From the NCBI GenBank assembly GCA_002433075.1, contig DJHM01000007.1, forward strand, positions 23,889-38,226: a stretch of 14,338 bases of DNA, in the 5' to 3' direction. This stretch comes from Latescibacteria bacterium UBA6620 (GTDB lineage Bacteria > Latescibacterota > UBA2968). The first letter of the stretch is position 1, and every line of letters starts with the position of its first letter. Positions 5,292-13,641 of the stretch are shown piece by piece. The position numbers and the translations under genes were made by a program. The notes below the pieces were generated by a model, which saw only the letters and a list, made by a program, of their open reading frames with translations, was not told where the DNA came from and made no database searches.

Positions 5292-7169
5292 GTGAATTCA
5301 ACACACATCGAGGCGGATGAAGAACCGCCACTGATTGGGGTCGTCGGGAACCCGAACACGGGGAAGACGACCCTTTTTAACGCCCTGACGGGGCTGCATC
5401 AACGCGTCGGCAACTACGCCGGCGTTACGGTCGAACGTAAACAGGGCCGCCTCCGGCTCTCCGACCGATCCCACCTCGATCTGCTCGATCTTCCCGGAAG
5501 CTATACCCTCGATGGCCGGTCTCCCGACGAGAAAGTTGTGGGGGAAGTGCTGAAGAACCAGCTCGATGGCGAAAGACCCCTCTCTGCGGTTCTTGTCGTT
5601 GCCGACGTGGTTCACCTGAAGAGAAACTTCAACCTCGTGTCTGAAGTACTCCAGACGGGGCTCCCCTGTGTCGTCGCGGTGAATATGGTCGACCTGGGAC
5701 GTTCGAAGGGTATTGCCGTCGACTGCGCCCGATTGTCGGATCGACTCGGGATCGATGTCGTCCCGGTATCTGCGACTCGACGTGAGGGACTCGAGGATCT
5801 GATCGATTGCCTCCGTCGACCCAGATCCGCATCGACGGAAGTTCCGGTGGAAGATGTTTCGGAGTGGATCGATTCCACACTCGAAGGCGCCTTCACAAAC
5901 CCTCCTGGTCTGACTGATAGCCGCTCGGATCGAGTGGACCGGGCGCTTACCCATCCCGTCTTCGGGTCTCTGGCGTTCTTCGCGGTGATGGTCATCGTCT
6001 TCCAAGCGATCTTCAGCTGGTCGGCCCCGTTCATGGATGCGATCGACGGCACGGTCAGCCTGTTCGGGAATCGGGTGGGTTCAAAGATCCCGGAAGGTCT
6101 CTTCAGGAGTCTCGTGGTTGACGGAGCTATCGCCGGTGTGGGTAGCGTCGTCATTTTCCTTCCGCAGATCGCTTTCCTGTTTTTCGCCATTTCCGTCCTA
6201 GAAGACTGCGGCTATATGCCCCGTGCCGCACTGATGATGGATCGGTTGATGCGCTGGTGTGGTCTGTCGGGACGCTCCTTCATTCCAATGCTGTGCAGCT
6301 TCGCGTGTGCGGTACCCGGCATTATGGCCACACGCACGATTGAAGATCGAAGAGACCGGTTGGCCACGATCCTGGTCGCACCACTGATGAGCTGCTCTGC
6401 GCGACTCCCGGTCTATACCCTGTTTATCGCGGCATTCATCCCGAAGGTGGCCATCTTAGGGTGGGTAGGTCTACAGGGTCTTACGATGATGGGCCTGTAT
6501 CTGCTCGGTGTGGTGATTGCCGTTCCGGTGGCCAGGCTGCTCAAGCGGACGGCTCTGGAGGGGACGACAGTTCCGTTCCTGATGGAGCTCCCTTCCTACA
6601 AAGTTCCCAACTTCAGGACGATCTGGCTTCGAGTCTACCACGCCTGTTACGCATTCCTGCGGCGTGCAGGGACGGTGATCTTCGTCGCGAGTCTGGTGAT
6701 CTGGGCCCTTGCCACGTTTCCTCGAACGGAAGGTGCGGACGATGCGACATCGCTTCGCAACAGTGCATTGGGCACGGCGGGTAGGTTGATCGAACCTGTG
6801 GTAAAACCGCTTGGCTGGGATTGGCGCCTCGCCGTGGCTTCTCTGAGTGCGTTCCCGGCCCGAGAAATCGTCGTCGCCTCGCTGGCCACGATCTACAGCG
6901 TCGAGGAGGGGGAGGAAGACGTGGAGTCGCTGAAGCTTGCGTTGGTCAACGCCAAGCGTGAGGACGGCAGCCCCGCGTTTACGATTCCGGTTGCCCTGTC
7001 TGTGATGGTTTTCTTCGCCTTGTGTGCACAATGTTCTTCGACTCTCGCCGTGATCCGTCGTGAGTCAGGATCGTGGGGGTGGGCCGGGTTCTCCTTTATA
7101 TATATGACCGGTCTGGCCTACGTCGGCGCTTTGGCGGTCTATCGGGTCGCAGCTGGGGCAGGTCTGTGA
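5292..7169 (+). CDS. feoB: FeoB, ferrous iron transporter with N-terminal G domain
   Basis: A 625-residue inner-membrane Fe(II) transporter. The G domain shows G1 GNPNTGKT (residues 19-26), G2 near GNYAGVTVE, G3 DLPGSY, G4 NMVD and G5 PVSATRREG. The membrane part has both Gate motifs and the family signatures SFACAVPGIMATRT and APLMSCSARLPVY, with conserved Cys residues. FLMELPSYKVPNFRTIWLRVY and the C-terminal FALCAQCSSTLAVIRRE follow. It is somewhat shorter than E. coli FeoB (773 residues) but complete at both ends. The GTG start at 5292 has no clear Shine-Dalgarno sequence and sits 21 bases after feoA, suggesting translation by coupling. No feoC is seen downstream. Identification is very secure. 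Confidence 0.97.
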   Translation: MNSTHIEADEEPPLIGVVGNPNTGKTTLFNALTGLHQRVGNYAGVTVERKQGRLRLSDRSHLDLLDLPGSYTLDGRSPDEKVVGEVLKNQLDGERPLSAVLVVADVVHLKRNFNLVSEVLQTGLPCVVAVNMVDLGRSKGIAVDCARLSDRLGIDVVPVSATRREGLEDLIDCLRRPRSASTEVPVEDVSEWIDSTLEGAFTNPPGLTDSRSDRVDRALTHPVFGSLAFFAVMVIVFQAIFSWSAPFMDAIDGTVSLFGNRVGSKIPEGLFRSLVVDGAIAGVGSVVIFLPQIAFLFFAISVLEDCGYMPRAALMMDRLMRWCGLSGRSFIPMLCSFACAVPGIMATRTIEDRRDRLATILVAPLMSCSARLPVYTLFIAAFIPKVAILGWVGLQGLTMMGLYLLGVVIAVPVARLLKRTALEGTTVPFLMELPSYKVPNFRTIWLRVYHACYAFLRRAGTVIFVASLVIWALATFPRTEGADDATSLRNSALGTAGRLIEPVVKPLGWDWRLAVASLSAFPAREIVVASLATIYSVEEGEEDVESLKLALVNAKREDGSPAFTIPVALSVMVFFALCAQCSSTLAVIRRESGSWGWAGFSFIYMTGLAYVGALAVYRVAAGAGL

Positions 7170-7266
7170 GCATTGTTCAGGATGTCGAGGTGAGGGGGAT
7201 GGTATGGTCCTTGCGAGGGGGTCGCGTGCCTTCAGCCCGTGGAAATGCATGGTTGCCTTGCCTGTG

Positions 7267-7289
7267 AGCCCAGCCCCGTGGGCTGGGCT
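7267..7289 (+). terminator. Perfect 10-bp GC-rich hairpin after feoB, possible terminator
   Basis: AGCCCAGCCC (7267-7276) pairs perfectly with GGGCTGGGCT (7280-7289) around a 3-base loop. A smaller hairpin (GGGCC/GGCCC, 7300-7312) follows. There is only a short TT after the first stem, so it is not a classical intrinsic terminator. It may stabilise the feo mRNA 3' end or help separate it from the ABC operon. The remaining bases between feoB and 7356 show no gene. Confidence 0.45.
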
Positions 7290-7355
7290 TCAGGATTGCG
7301 GGCCGTTGGCCCTGTTGATGATTGTGGTGAGTGACGAGGTATCTGGTGGAAAATT

Positions 7356-8102
7356 ATGAGATCCATTGAGCTTGAATCGGTGTCGAAGTATTTCAGGGAT
7401 TTCTGTGCGGTCGACGATGTCAGTTTTGGGGTCGACCGGGAAGAGATCGTCGGGTTCGTGGGGCCCAACGGGGCAGGGAAGAGTACGTGTCTCAAGATGC
7501 TGGCGACCTATCTGACACCGACGCGGGGAAAGGTGGCGGTCGAAGGGCTCGATTCGGTGGAATCATCCCTGGGAGTCCGACGGCGGATCGGGTATCTGTC
7601 AGGGGACACACCCCTTTATGCGCAGATGCGGGTCGATCGGCTGGTCCGGTTCGTGGCAGAGGCTCGCGGTCTGGAGGGTGGGGATCTGCGAACCGGCATC
7701 GAGCGGGTGGTTGAGGTCTGTGGCATCGAACCTGTCATGACCAAGCGGGTCAGTGCGTGTTCGACCGGGTTTCGTCAACGGGTGGGGCTGGCGACGGCCC
7801 TTGTCCACGATCCGGCGGTGCTGATTCTGGACGAGCCGACACACGGGTTCGATCCGATTCAGGTTTTGGCGTTCCGAGAGACACTGGAAGGTCTGAAGGC
7901 AGGTCGGGCGATCCTTTTCAGCAGTCACATCATCCAGGAAGTGTCCGCCCTGTCCGATCGGATCGTGATCATCAATGAAGGTCGGATCCTGGCGGACGGC
8001 CCTCCCGGGGAACTGGCGAAAGAGGCCGGACGGGAGACGACAGAGATGGATGAAGTCTTCGCACACTTCGTGCGGTCACAACCGTCGGAGTCTCGCGTAT
8101 GA
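7356..8102 (+). CDS. ABC transporter ATP-binding protein, GldA/ABC-2 type
   Basis: The 248-residue nucleotide-binding subunit should power the membrane complex made by the following genes. Walker A is GPNGAGKST (36-44), the signature loop CSTGFRQR (135-142), Walker B VLILDEPT (155-162), the D-loop GFDP, and the switch histidine SSH at 191. The S-x-G-[YF]-RQR form of the signature loop is usual for GldA-like and ABC-2 ATPases. At the Q-loop position the sequence reads GYLSGDTPLY, without the usual Gln. The ATG has GGTGGA seven bases upstream. It is shorter than GldA of Flavobacterium (about 300 residues). Its TGA overlaps the permease ATG, so the two are translationally coupled. The substrate is unknown; gliding cannot be inferred from homology alone. 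Confidence 0.93.
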   Translation: MRSIELESVSKYFRDFCAVDDVSFGVDREEIVGFVGPNGAGKSTCLKMLATYLTPTRGKVAVEGLDSVESSLGVRRRIGYLSGDTPLYAQMRVDRLVRFVAEARGLEGGDLRTGIERVVEVCGIEPVMTKRVSACSTGFRQRVGLATALVHDPAVLILDEPTHGFDPIQVLAFRETLEGLKAGRAILFSSHIIQEVSALSDRIVIINEGRILADGPPGELAKEAGRETTEMDEVFAHFVRSQPSESRV

Positions 8103-8863
8103 AGAGTACCCGTGAGACGATCCAGGGCACAGCCGTCGTGTATCGACGCGAGCTGGCCGCCTACTTTGACGCGACGATCGCGTATGTGTATGCCTCGGCT
8201 TTCCTCGGCCTTTCATGTGCCATCTACATGAACAGTTTTTTCCTAAACGCGAAGCTGGAGATGACCTCCTTTTTCGATTCGCTGCCGTTTCTGTTCATCC
8301 CGTTCGTGCCGGCGATCACGATGCGGCTTTGGGCTGAGGAGAGAGCGCAACGGACGTTCGAATTGCTGCTGACGCTGCCACTGCAACCTGTTCAGATCGT
8401 GGCGGGGAAGTATCTGGCTGCGATGACCCTTTTCGCGATCGTTCTGGCCGGCACGTTTCCGATTCCGACAATGCTTCTGTGGTTGGGACGCCCGGACATG
8501 GGCCTGATCATTGCCGGCTATGTGGGGAGTCTGCTGCTGGGCGGTCAGTTTCTGGCCTTTGGTCTGTTCGTTTCTGGGCTGACGCGCGATCAGATCGTGG
8601 CTTTCGTCCTGGCCGCACTGATCGGTGCACTCTTCGTTCTGAGCGGGCAGGACAAGGTGGTGGAAGTGCTGGACGGGCTGGTGCCGGATTGGGCGGTCGG
8701 CACGTTCCTTTACCAGTCGTTGTCGGTGATGCCTCACTTCGAGGCATTCACGGACGGCGTGGTGGGACTTGGGCACGTGGCCTATTTCGGGTCGATGATC
8801 GTTTTCTTTGTGTTCATGAATCTGGTGACGCTGAGGAAGGTTGGAGGGGAGTTTGGAGATTAG
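8099..8863 (+). CDS. ABC-2 type permease, GldF-like
   Basis: A 254-residue integral membrane protein with about six hydrophobic segments (approximately residues 26-48, 60-78, 103-130, 134-160, 166-184 and 225-246). The motif MRLWAEERAQRTFELLLTLP between the second and third segments is characteristic of GldF-type ABC-2 permeases, as is the spacing FIPFVPAITMR before it. The start ATG overlaps the ATPase stop (ATGA), so the pair forms one complex. It is followed by the GldG-type protein after a 50-base spacer that carries heptamer repeats. Family assignment is strong; the exported substrate is not known. Confidence 0.92.
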   Translation: MKSTRETIQGTAVVYRRELAAYFDATIAYVYASAFLGLSCAIYMNSFFLNAKLEMTSFFDSLPFLFIPFVPAITMRLWAEERAQRTFELLLTLPLQPVQIVAGKYLAAMTLFAIVLAGTFPIPTMLLWLGRPDMGLIIAGYVGSLLLGGQFLAFGLFVSGLTRDQIVAFVLAALIGALFVLSGQDKVVEVLDGLVPDWAVGTFLYQSLSVMPHFEAFTDGVVGLGHVAYFGSMIVFFVFMNLVTLRKVGGEFGD

Positions 8864-8869
8864 AGCAAT

Positions 8870-8901
8870 GCAAAGTGCAAAGTGCAGAGTAGAGGCAAAG
8901 T
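8870..8901 (+). repeat. Imperfect GCAAAGT heptamer repeats in the permease-GldG spacer
   Basis: GCAAAGT occurs at 8870-8876, 8877-8883 and 8895-8901, with the variant GCAGAGT at 8884-8890. This fills most of the 50-base gap before the GldG start at 8914. The only Shine-Dalgarno-like bases are AGTAGGG, unusually close to the ATG. Short tandem heptamers of this kind are typical of slipped-strand expansion. Confidence 0.75.
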
Positions 8902-8913
8902 CAGAAAGTAGGG

Positions 8914-11900
8914 ATGGCGGATAAAGGATACAGACGACGGTGGGATCTGGCGTGGGTGGGGGTGGCCTGCGCTTTTCTGATTCTGGGGCTGATGCAGGCT
9001 CAGCAGGTTCTGCGACACTTTGGAGACGTGGCGCTCGATCTGTCGGGGAGGTTGCCTGGGTCCCTGTCGCAGGAGAGCGAAGGGTATCTCCAATCACTTA
9101 AGGATCCGGTTCTGCTGACGTATTTCGTATCCCGAGAAGATGCGATGCCGTCCCATCTGAAAGAAGTGGAGCGGCAGGTGACTGCGGTGCTCGAGGCCAT
9201 GGAGAAAAGCTCGGATGGGAACATCCGGGTGAACGTGATCGACCCGGATCGGGGTGGGGAGATCGGACAGCGGTATGCGTCACGACACGGAGCGGCACCG
9301 TTCAAGACGAAAGAAATCAGAGAAGACACGAACGAGGAAATTGCCGTCTGGTCTTCTCTGGCGATCAGTCGAGGAAGCCATCGGGATGTGTTGATTCAGG
9401 GCATCCTGCCGAGCGATGTGTCGTCGCTGGAAGCGCTCATCGTCGCGCATCTGAAACACCAGGATGACCCGACACCAGTTGTCCACGGGGTGACGGCGCC
9501 CGCGTCTTTCAGTCTGCTCCGAGGTTTACTCGGGGAGAAGGGCGTCCTCAGAGAGACGACCCCAGGCGACCTGGATGAGATCGACGTTCTGTTCTGGCTG
9601 TCGCCATCGGAGGTGGAGGAAGCGGATATTCGGTCTCTCCATCGTTTCGTGGCATCGGGGAGAACGGCTGTGCTGGCGGGCAGCGGGTACGATCTGCTCT
9701 ACGGGTTCGAAGACGGTCAGCCGGTCTTCTTCGCCGACCCGAATCCCGCGTGGGAAAAATTGATGGCTTCCTTTGGAATCCGGCCGCAGCTGGATCTTCT
9801 GACGGACGCCCAGCACGGACCGGTCTACGTGGCGGATTCAACGAGGGCGGTCAAGGAGGTGACGGCGCCGTTTCATCTCCGGGTCATGCCCGGCTACTAC
9901 AATCTGAAGGGTTTTGCGTCGGCGGCACGGGGTGCGCTGAACTTTACGGGGGTCACGCCGCTGACGGTCGATCCAGCCAAAGCGCTGGAGGCGGGATTTC
10001 GGGTTGAAGTATTGGGTACAACTACCGAGAAGGGAAGGATTGTTGCCCTGCCGAGCGGTGGATTCGGACTGGGAGATATCGCCGCCGGATACGACGTGGG
10101 GAAACAGAATGTGATGCTTCACCTCGTTCCCGAGAACCCGAGATGGGGTGACGTGATCGTGATCGGCTCGGAGAGCGTCTTCCGCGACGGGATCATCAAC
10201 CAGCCGAATTACGGCCATCGGGTCTTCACGCAAACGATGCTCCGGTCCCTGTCCGAGCCTCATCGACTGGCCGAGAGCCGTGTGCTTAGATCCGAGGCGC
10301 CGTTTACACCGGATCTGAGTGAAGGTGCGCGCGTTGTCTGGCGGGTGGTGGTGGTCTGTCTGGGTCCGTTTCTCCTGATCGCCTACGGGTTGAGACGAGG
10401 AACGGGGTTCCTGCCGCAACGTGTTGCTTCGACTGTGTCCGTCCGGCGGGCGGGGTTCGCCCTCGGACTGATCGCTCTTGCCGGTATCAGTCCGTTTCTG
10501 TGGTCCTCGACCCAGGGCGCCTTTGTGGACCTGACCGATGAAGGACTTAACAGCCCACTTCCGTCGACGGTAGAAACCTTGGCCCCTCTCCGCGAAAAGA
10601 TTCGGGTTCGGCTCTTCCAGTCTCACCGCGCATCGATGCCGGCGAGTATGAAGCACCTCGAGAGGTCTGTTCGCTCGAGGCTGCGGGCCCTGGGCCTGGA
10701 GGTCGACCTGATTCGGCCCGAGTCGCTCTCCCCGGACAGTCGGCAGAGGCTGATGTCGGCCGGTCTGAGTCCGTTTACGGTGAAAACGATTGTTGACGAT
10801 GTGGAGCAGATTTTTTCGGTGTGGAGCGGGCTCGTCCTGAGCGATCGGGTTCGACAGGTGGTTGTTCCACGCATCGAACCGAGACACCTCGATCATCTTG
10901 AGTTCCTGGTGGCGACGGCGGCACGACGACTCCATCCGCGACCCGCTCCCCAGGTGGCGTTGATCTCCGAGCCTCCCAGACTGTCGCCGGCCGAAGCCTA
11001 CGAGTATGTCCAGCAGAAGCTAACGCCCCCGAAGGGGGAGGACACCTACAGCGACGTGCGCCAACTCCTCGTTGAATACGGGTATCGCGTGTCCTACGTC
11101 AACCCACGGGATCCCGTACTGCCCCACGACGCGGACCTGGTGGTCTGGTTCCAGCCGCGGAGGGACGCGTCGAAGGCCCTGTCCCAATTGTCCGACCATC
11201 TGGCGCGTGGAGGTCGCGGGGTCATCGCGAGTCAACACTACAACGTGCAGCAGCGACAGTATCGGGGAAGCGGATTCAAGACGGTCCATTGGCCGCAACC
11301 CCAATTCCAGGACGCCGAACGCTACCTCAATCGGTTGGGGGTTTCCCAGGTGCGTGAGGTGTTGATGGATCGCAACCGGGCGAACCTCCAGCTGGAGACC
11401 CAGGTCAATCGAAGGGCGGTCCGGGAATACGAGAGTCAGGAAGTGGCGCTTCCATTCCTGATCCGGACCGTACGAGACAACTATTCGATTACCACACCGG
11501 TGACCCGAAAGCTGGGAGACCAGCTATTCGTGTGGGGGAACCGGTTCGAGACGAATCCTGATTCTCTGACAGCCCGGGGTCTCACCGCACATCCCTTGAT
11601 TGTGACGAGTCGAGAAGCGTGGTCTTTCGATTGGAAGGGTGGGTGGCTTCCCGATTCCGTATTTCAACAACCCTCAGCAGGACCCGCATTCTTCAACGCA
11701 AGACATCCACTTGCGCTCGAACTTGCGGGGACCTTTCCCAGAATCTCCTTCGAGCGCGAAGAGTCGGGAGATCTGAAGACCACGATCGACGCCTCAGGTT
11801 CGGACAGCGGCGGGCGGTTGGTCCTCGTGGGTAGTTCGGAGATGTTCAAGAACGATCATCTGTTCCGTCCGGGCTACCAGCACGAACAGCTCTTCCTGAA

Positions 11901-12087
11901 CATCGTGGGGGATCTGGTCTATGGTGAAGACCTGGCCGCCCTGCAGGCGCGGCGACGAACGGAACCGGGGTTCAGTCCGCAGGCCTTCGAGGCGGTGGCG
12001 ACCTGGCGCGTGGCCGTGATCGCGGTCGGCCCCGTGTTGTTCCTCTGCTTCGGGTGGGGCTGGTTCATTCGAAGGGCGCGCGCGTGA
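8914..12087 (+). CDS. GldG-type ABC-transporter auxiliary protein, head-to-tail duplicated
   Basis: A 1057-residue membrane protein about twice the usual length of GldG. Each half has the GldG plan: a transmembrane helix, a DLT/DLS start motif, a large extracytoplasmic region, and a C-terminal helix. Half 1 has a helix near 13-30, DLSGRLPGSLS and VWSSLAISRG, and ends with a helix near 474-492 (WRVVVVCLGPFLLIAYGLRR). Half 2 has a helix near 515-533, DLTDEGLNSPL and VWSGLVLSDR, and ends with a helix near 1031-1050 (WRVAVIAVGPVLFLCFGWGW). Other matching pairs are MPSHLKEVERQV with MPASMKHLERSV, and VIVIGSESVF with LVLVGSSEMF. It lies in an operon with an ATPase and permease and probably forms the periplasmic arm of that complex. 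The next gene's GTG overlaps its stop. Confidence 0.9.
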   Translation: MADKGYRRRWDLAWVGVACAFLILGLMQAQQVLRHFGDVALDLSGRLPGSLSQESEGYLQSLKDPVLLTYFVSREDAMPSHLKEVERQVTAVLEAMEKSSDGNIRVNVIDPDRGGEIGQRYASRHGAAPFKTKEIREDTNEEIAVWSSLAISRGSHRDVLIQGILPSDVSSLEALIVAHLKHQDDPTPVVHGVTAPASFSLLRGLLGEKGVLRETTPGDLDEIDVLFWLSPSEVEEADIRSLHRFVASGRTAVLAGSGYDLLYGFEDGQPVFFADPNPAWEKLMASFGIRPQLDLLTDAQHGPVYVADSTRAVKEVTAPFHLRVMPGYYNLKGFASAARGALNFTGVTPLTVDPAKALEAGFRVEVLGTTTEKGRIVALPSGGFGLGDIAAGYDVGKQNVMLHLVPENPRWGDVIVIGSESVFRDGIINQPNYGHRVFTQTMLRSLSEPHRLAESRVLRSEAPFTPDLSEGARVVWRVVVVCLGPFLLIAYGLRRGTGFLPQRVASTVSVRRAGFALGLIALAGISPFLWSSTQGAFVDLTDEGLNSPLPSTVETLAPLREKIRVRLFQSHRASMPASMKHLERSVRSRLRALGLEVDLIRPESLSPDSRQRLMSAGLSPFTVKTIVDDVEQIFSVWSGLVLSDRVRQVVVPRIEPRHLDHLEFLVATAARRLHPRPAPQVALISEPPRLSPAEAYEYVQQKLTPPKGEDTYSDVRQLLVEYGYRVSYVNPRDPVLPHDADLVVWFQPRRDASKALSQLSDHLARGGRGVIASQHYNVQQRQYRGSGFKTVHWPQPQFQDAERYLNRLGVSQVREVLMDRNRANLQLETQVNRRAVREYESQEVALPFLIRTVRDNYSITTPVTRKLGDQLFVWGNRFETNPDSLTARGLTAHPLIVTSREAWSFDWKGGWLPDSVFQQPSAGPAFFNARHPLALELAGTFPRISFEREESGDLKTTIDASGSDSGGRLVLVGSSEMFKNDHLFRPGYQHEQLFLNIVGDLVYGEDLAALQARRRTEPGFSPQAFEAVATWRVAVIAVGPVLFLCFGWGWFIRRARA

Positions 12088-13064
12088 GAATCCTGACCGT
12101 GACCCTGGCTGTGCTCCTTGCAGGTCTCGTAGGGGGCGAGCGATGGCTGAGGGAGACGTCTTACCGAGCTCGCGATCTGAAGGCGGTCGTTCGGTCCTTT
12201 CCAGAAGACGTGCCTGCACTCCCCGGGGATGTCACGTCGCTCGAGGTCGTCGTGGATCAATCGCGATGGCGATACGTTCGTCGCGACAGCGTCTGGTTTC
12301 ACCCGGCCCTGCACGATGTTCACGCCGACGGGGCGGCCATCCATCGGGTGCTTCGCAGCTTGTTGACGTCTTCTGCCACGATTGTCTCGGCAACCGGCCT
12401 CGAGCCCCATCACTCCACCGGTGCTTTGCGGAGCCTTGCTTTCCAAACCCTCGGGCTGGACCAGGCCTTTGAACTCGGTGACCGACTGCCGGGGGCGACC
12501 GTACCGGAACGCTACATCCGTGTGGTTTCGAGCGATACGGTCTATCAGCTTCACGGCGATCCGTGGTCTCCGATCGGAGATGCGCTCGATCCCGCACCCA
12601 TGCTGGACCGGAAAGTGATTCCGACCGCGCTTTCCCGCCGAAGCGTTCGTCGAGCCGTGATCGCTCGTGACGATCTCGTCGTCGAACTGACGCGTGAGGA
12701 GATCGAGTCGGAACGACCTTCGTCGCTTGGGACCGAGTTCGTATGGTACCGATCGGAGGGGGGGGGGCGAGATTCGCTCAACTCGAGTGCCGCCTTTAGC
12801 TATGTGGGGTTCCTGCAACGGCTGACGTGGTCGGAGGTCGAGGCTGCGTCGAAGGGCGAGGAGGATGTGGGCCTGGTTGTGCTCATCGACGACCTGGACC
12901 AGACGGATTCCCTGATCGTGCGGCGCACGGGAGATCGGGCGTATGTGATGCATCGACCCTCGGGTCGTGCCTACCGGATCGAGGATGTCAAGGTGGAGAA
13001 GCTGTTTACGAAGCTGGACCTGCATGCGTCTCTACCGGACCCGAATCCGTTTCGTCGCCCCTGA
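12084..13064 (+). CDS. DUF4340-type membrane-anchored protein of the GldG operon
   Basis: The 326-residue protein has an N-terminal signal-anchor (residues 2-18, RILTVTLAVLLAGLVGG) and a mostly hydrophilic extracytoplasmic body. SLEVVVDQSRWRYVRRDSVW, LAFQTLGLDQAFELG and a DTVYQL strand fit the DUF4340 repeat pattern usually encoded next to GldG-like genes. I place the start at GTG 12084, overlapping the upstream TGA (GTGA) with GAAGGG seven bases before it; the frame also opens at an ATG at 12054 inside the preceding gene. The codons for SEGGGRD contain ten consecutive G at 12758-12767, a slippage-prone tract. No enzymatic motif is visible. It is probably an accessory subunit of the ABC complex. 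The family call rests on pattern and context. Confidence 0.75.
   Translation: MRILTVTLAVLLAGLVGGERWLRETSYRARDLKAVVRSFPEDVPALPGDVTSLEVVVDQSRWRYVRRDSVWFHPALHDVHADGAAIHRVLRSLLTSSATIVSATGLEPHHSTGALRSLAFQTLGLDQAFELGDRLPGATVPERYIRVVSSDTVYQLHGDPWSPIGDALDPAPMLDRKVIPTALSRRSVRRAVIARDDLVVELTREEIESERPSSLGTEFVWYRSEGGGRDSLNSSAAFSYVGFLQRLTWSEVEAASKGEEDVGLVVLIDDLDQTDSLIVRRTGDRAYVMHRPSGRAYRIEDVKVEKLFTKLDLHASLPDPNPFRRP
12758..12767 (+). repeat. Homopolymer tract of ten G inside the DUF4340 gene
   Basis: Ten consecutive G encode three glycines after a Glu in the middle of the gene. Gain or loss of one G would shift the frame about two-thirds of the way through the protein. Such tracts are classic phase-variation sites, but they are also common sequencing-error sites. 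Confidence 0.85.
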
Positions 13065-13083
13065 GTGACCTGCAAGAGGAACG

Positions 13084-13164
13084 ATGCAAGCTGATTGGCT
13101 ATTGCGCGTTTGCTACAAAGGCCACAAACTGGAAGTGGTGGTTGCATATCGCGAATCAACTTAA
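13084..13164 (+). CDS. Candidate 26-residue peptide
   Basis: ATG at 13084 follows AGAGGA at a spacing of 4-5 bases and opens a 26-codon frame (begins MQADWLLRVCYKGHK, ends in TAA at 13162-13164) in the gap after the DUF4340 gene. No family is recognised and the composition is unremarkable. It may be a chance frame; the good ribosome-binding site is the only support. Confidence 0.2.
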   Translation: MQADWLLRVCYKGHKLEVVVAYREST

Positions 13165-13197
13165 CCCTTGAGCCAGAACGCGGACTGGTAAAATACA

Positions 13198-13641
13198 ATG
13201 ACTCACTCTCGCAAAACCCAAGCTCAGCTCCTTGTCGCACTCGAAGTCGAAGCAGCACTGGGTGACGTGAGGACCCTCACGGGAGAGATCGAGGGGTTCG
13301 ACGACCTCATAAATGTGGCCAAAGTTCTGGTCAGAGGACTGGGGGACCTTGGATTCGAGATGCTCCTGAGCGCGCTCACCATATTCAGACCCCGGGGTGA
13401 TACGCTGAACTGGATGGTCCCGGTCACAGAGGGATCGCATTCGGCCTTTGAGGCCTACTTCTGGCATAGCCGGTTGTCGGACCAGGAACCGGGTTCAGCC
13501 ACTGTGACCGAGGCACGGTCTGACCCGTTTCTTGGAGGAAGGGGCGGCAACATTGCTGGAGGAGAAGGAACGCAGGGATGCCTATTGCCATCTCTTGTGG
13601 GATCGGACAAGCCTCGAGAAGCGGCGAAGTCGGATCCTTAA
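13198..13641 (+). CDS. N-terminal fragment of a frameshifted SpoIIE-type phosphatase gene
   Basis: The first part (about 107 codons) looks like a small sensory domain. LLVALEVEAALGDVRTLTGE, an ALTIFRPRGDTLNWMVPVTEG strand-rich stretch and SHSAFEAYF resemble the GAF-like module that precedes kinase or phosphatase domains in some signalling proteins. After about codon 107 (TVTEAR) the frame becomes glycine-rich and implausible (DPFLGGRGGNIAGGEG), while the +1 frame becomes sensible (LTRFLEEGAATLLEEKER). One extra base near 13519 explains this, so the real product would continue into the next entry. ATG 13198 lacks a clear Shine-Dalgarno sequence, so the start is uncertain. As it stands this fragment is probably non-functional unless ribosomes shift frame. 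Confidence 0.6.
   Translation: MTHSRKTQAQLLVALEVEAALGDVRTLTGEIEGFDDLINVAKVLVRGLGDLGFEMLLSALTIFRPRGDTLNWMVPVTEGSHSAFEAYFWHSRLSDQEPGSATVTEARSDPFLGGRGGNIAGGEGTQGCLLPSLVGSDKPREAAKSDP

Noticed and set aside
9838..10935. 365-codon minus-strand frame inside the GldG gene
   Set aside because: Shadow of the plus-strand GldG frame; low-complexity Arg/His/Gln-rich translation. The plus frame has coherent helices and repeated motifs.
11919..13025. 368-codon minus-strand frame across GldG and DUF4340 genes
   Set aside because: Antisense shadow in GC-rich coding DNA with no family features; it spans two plus-strand genes that overlap by four bases.
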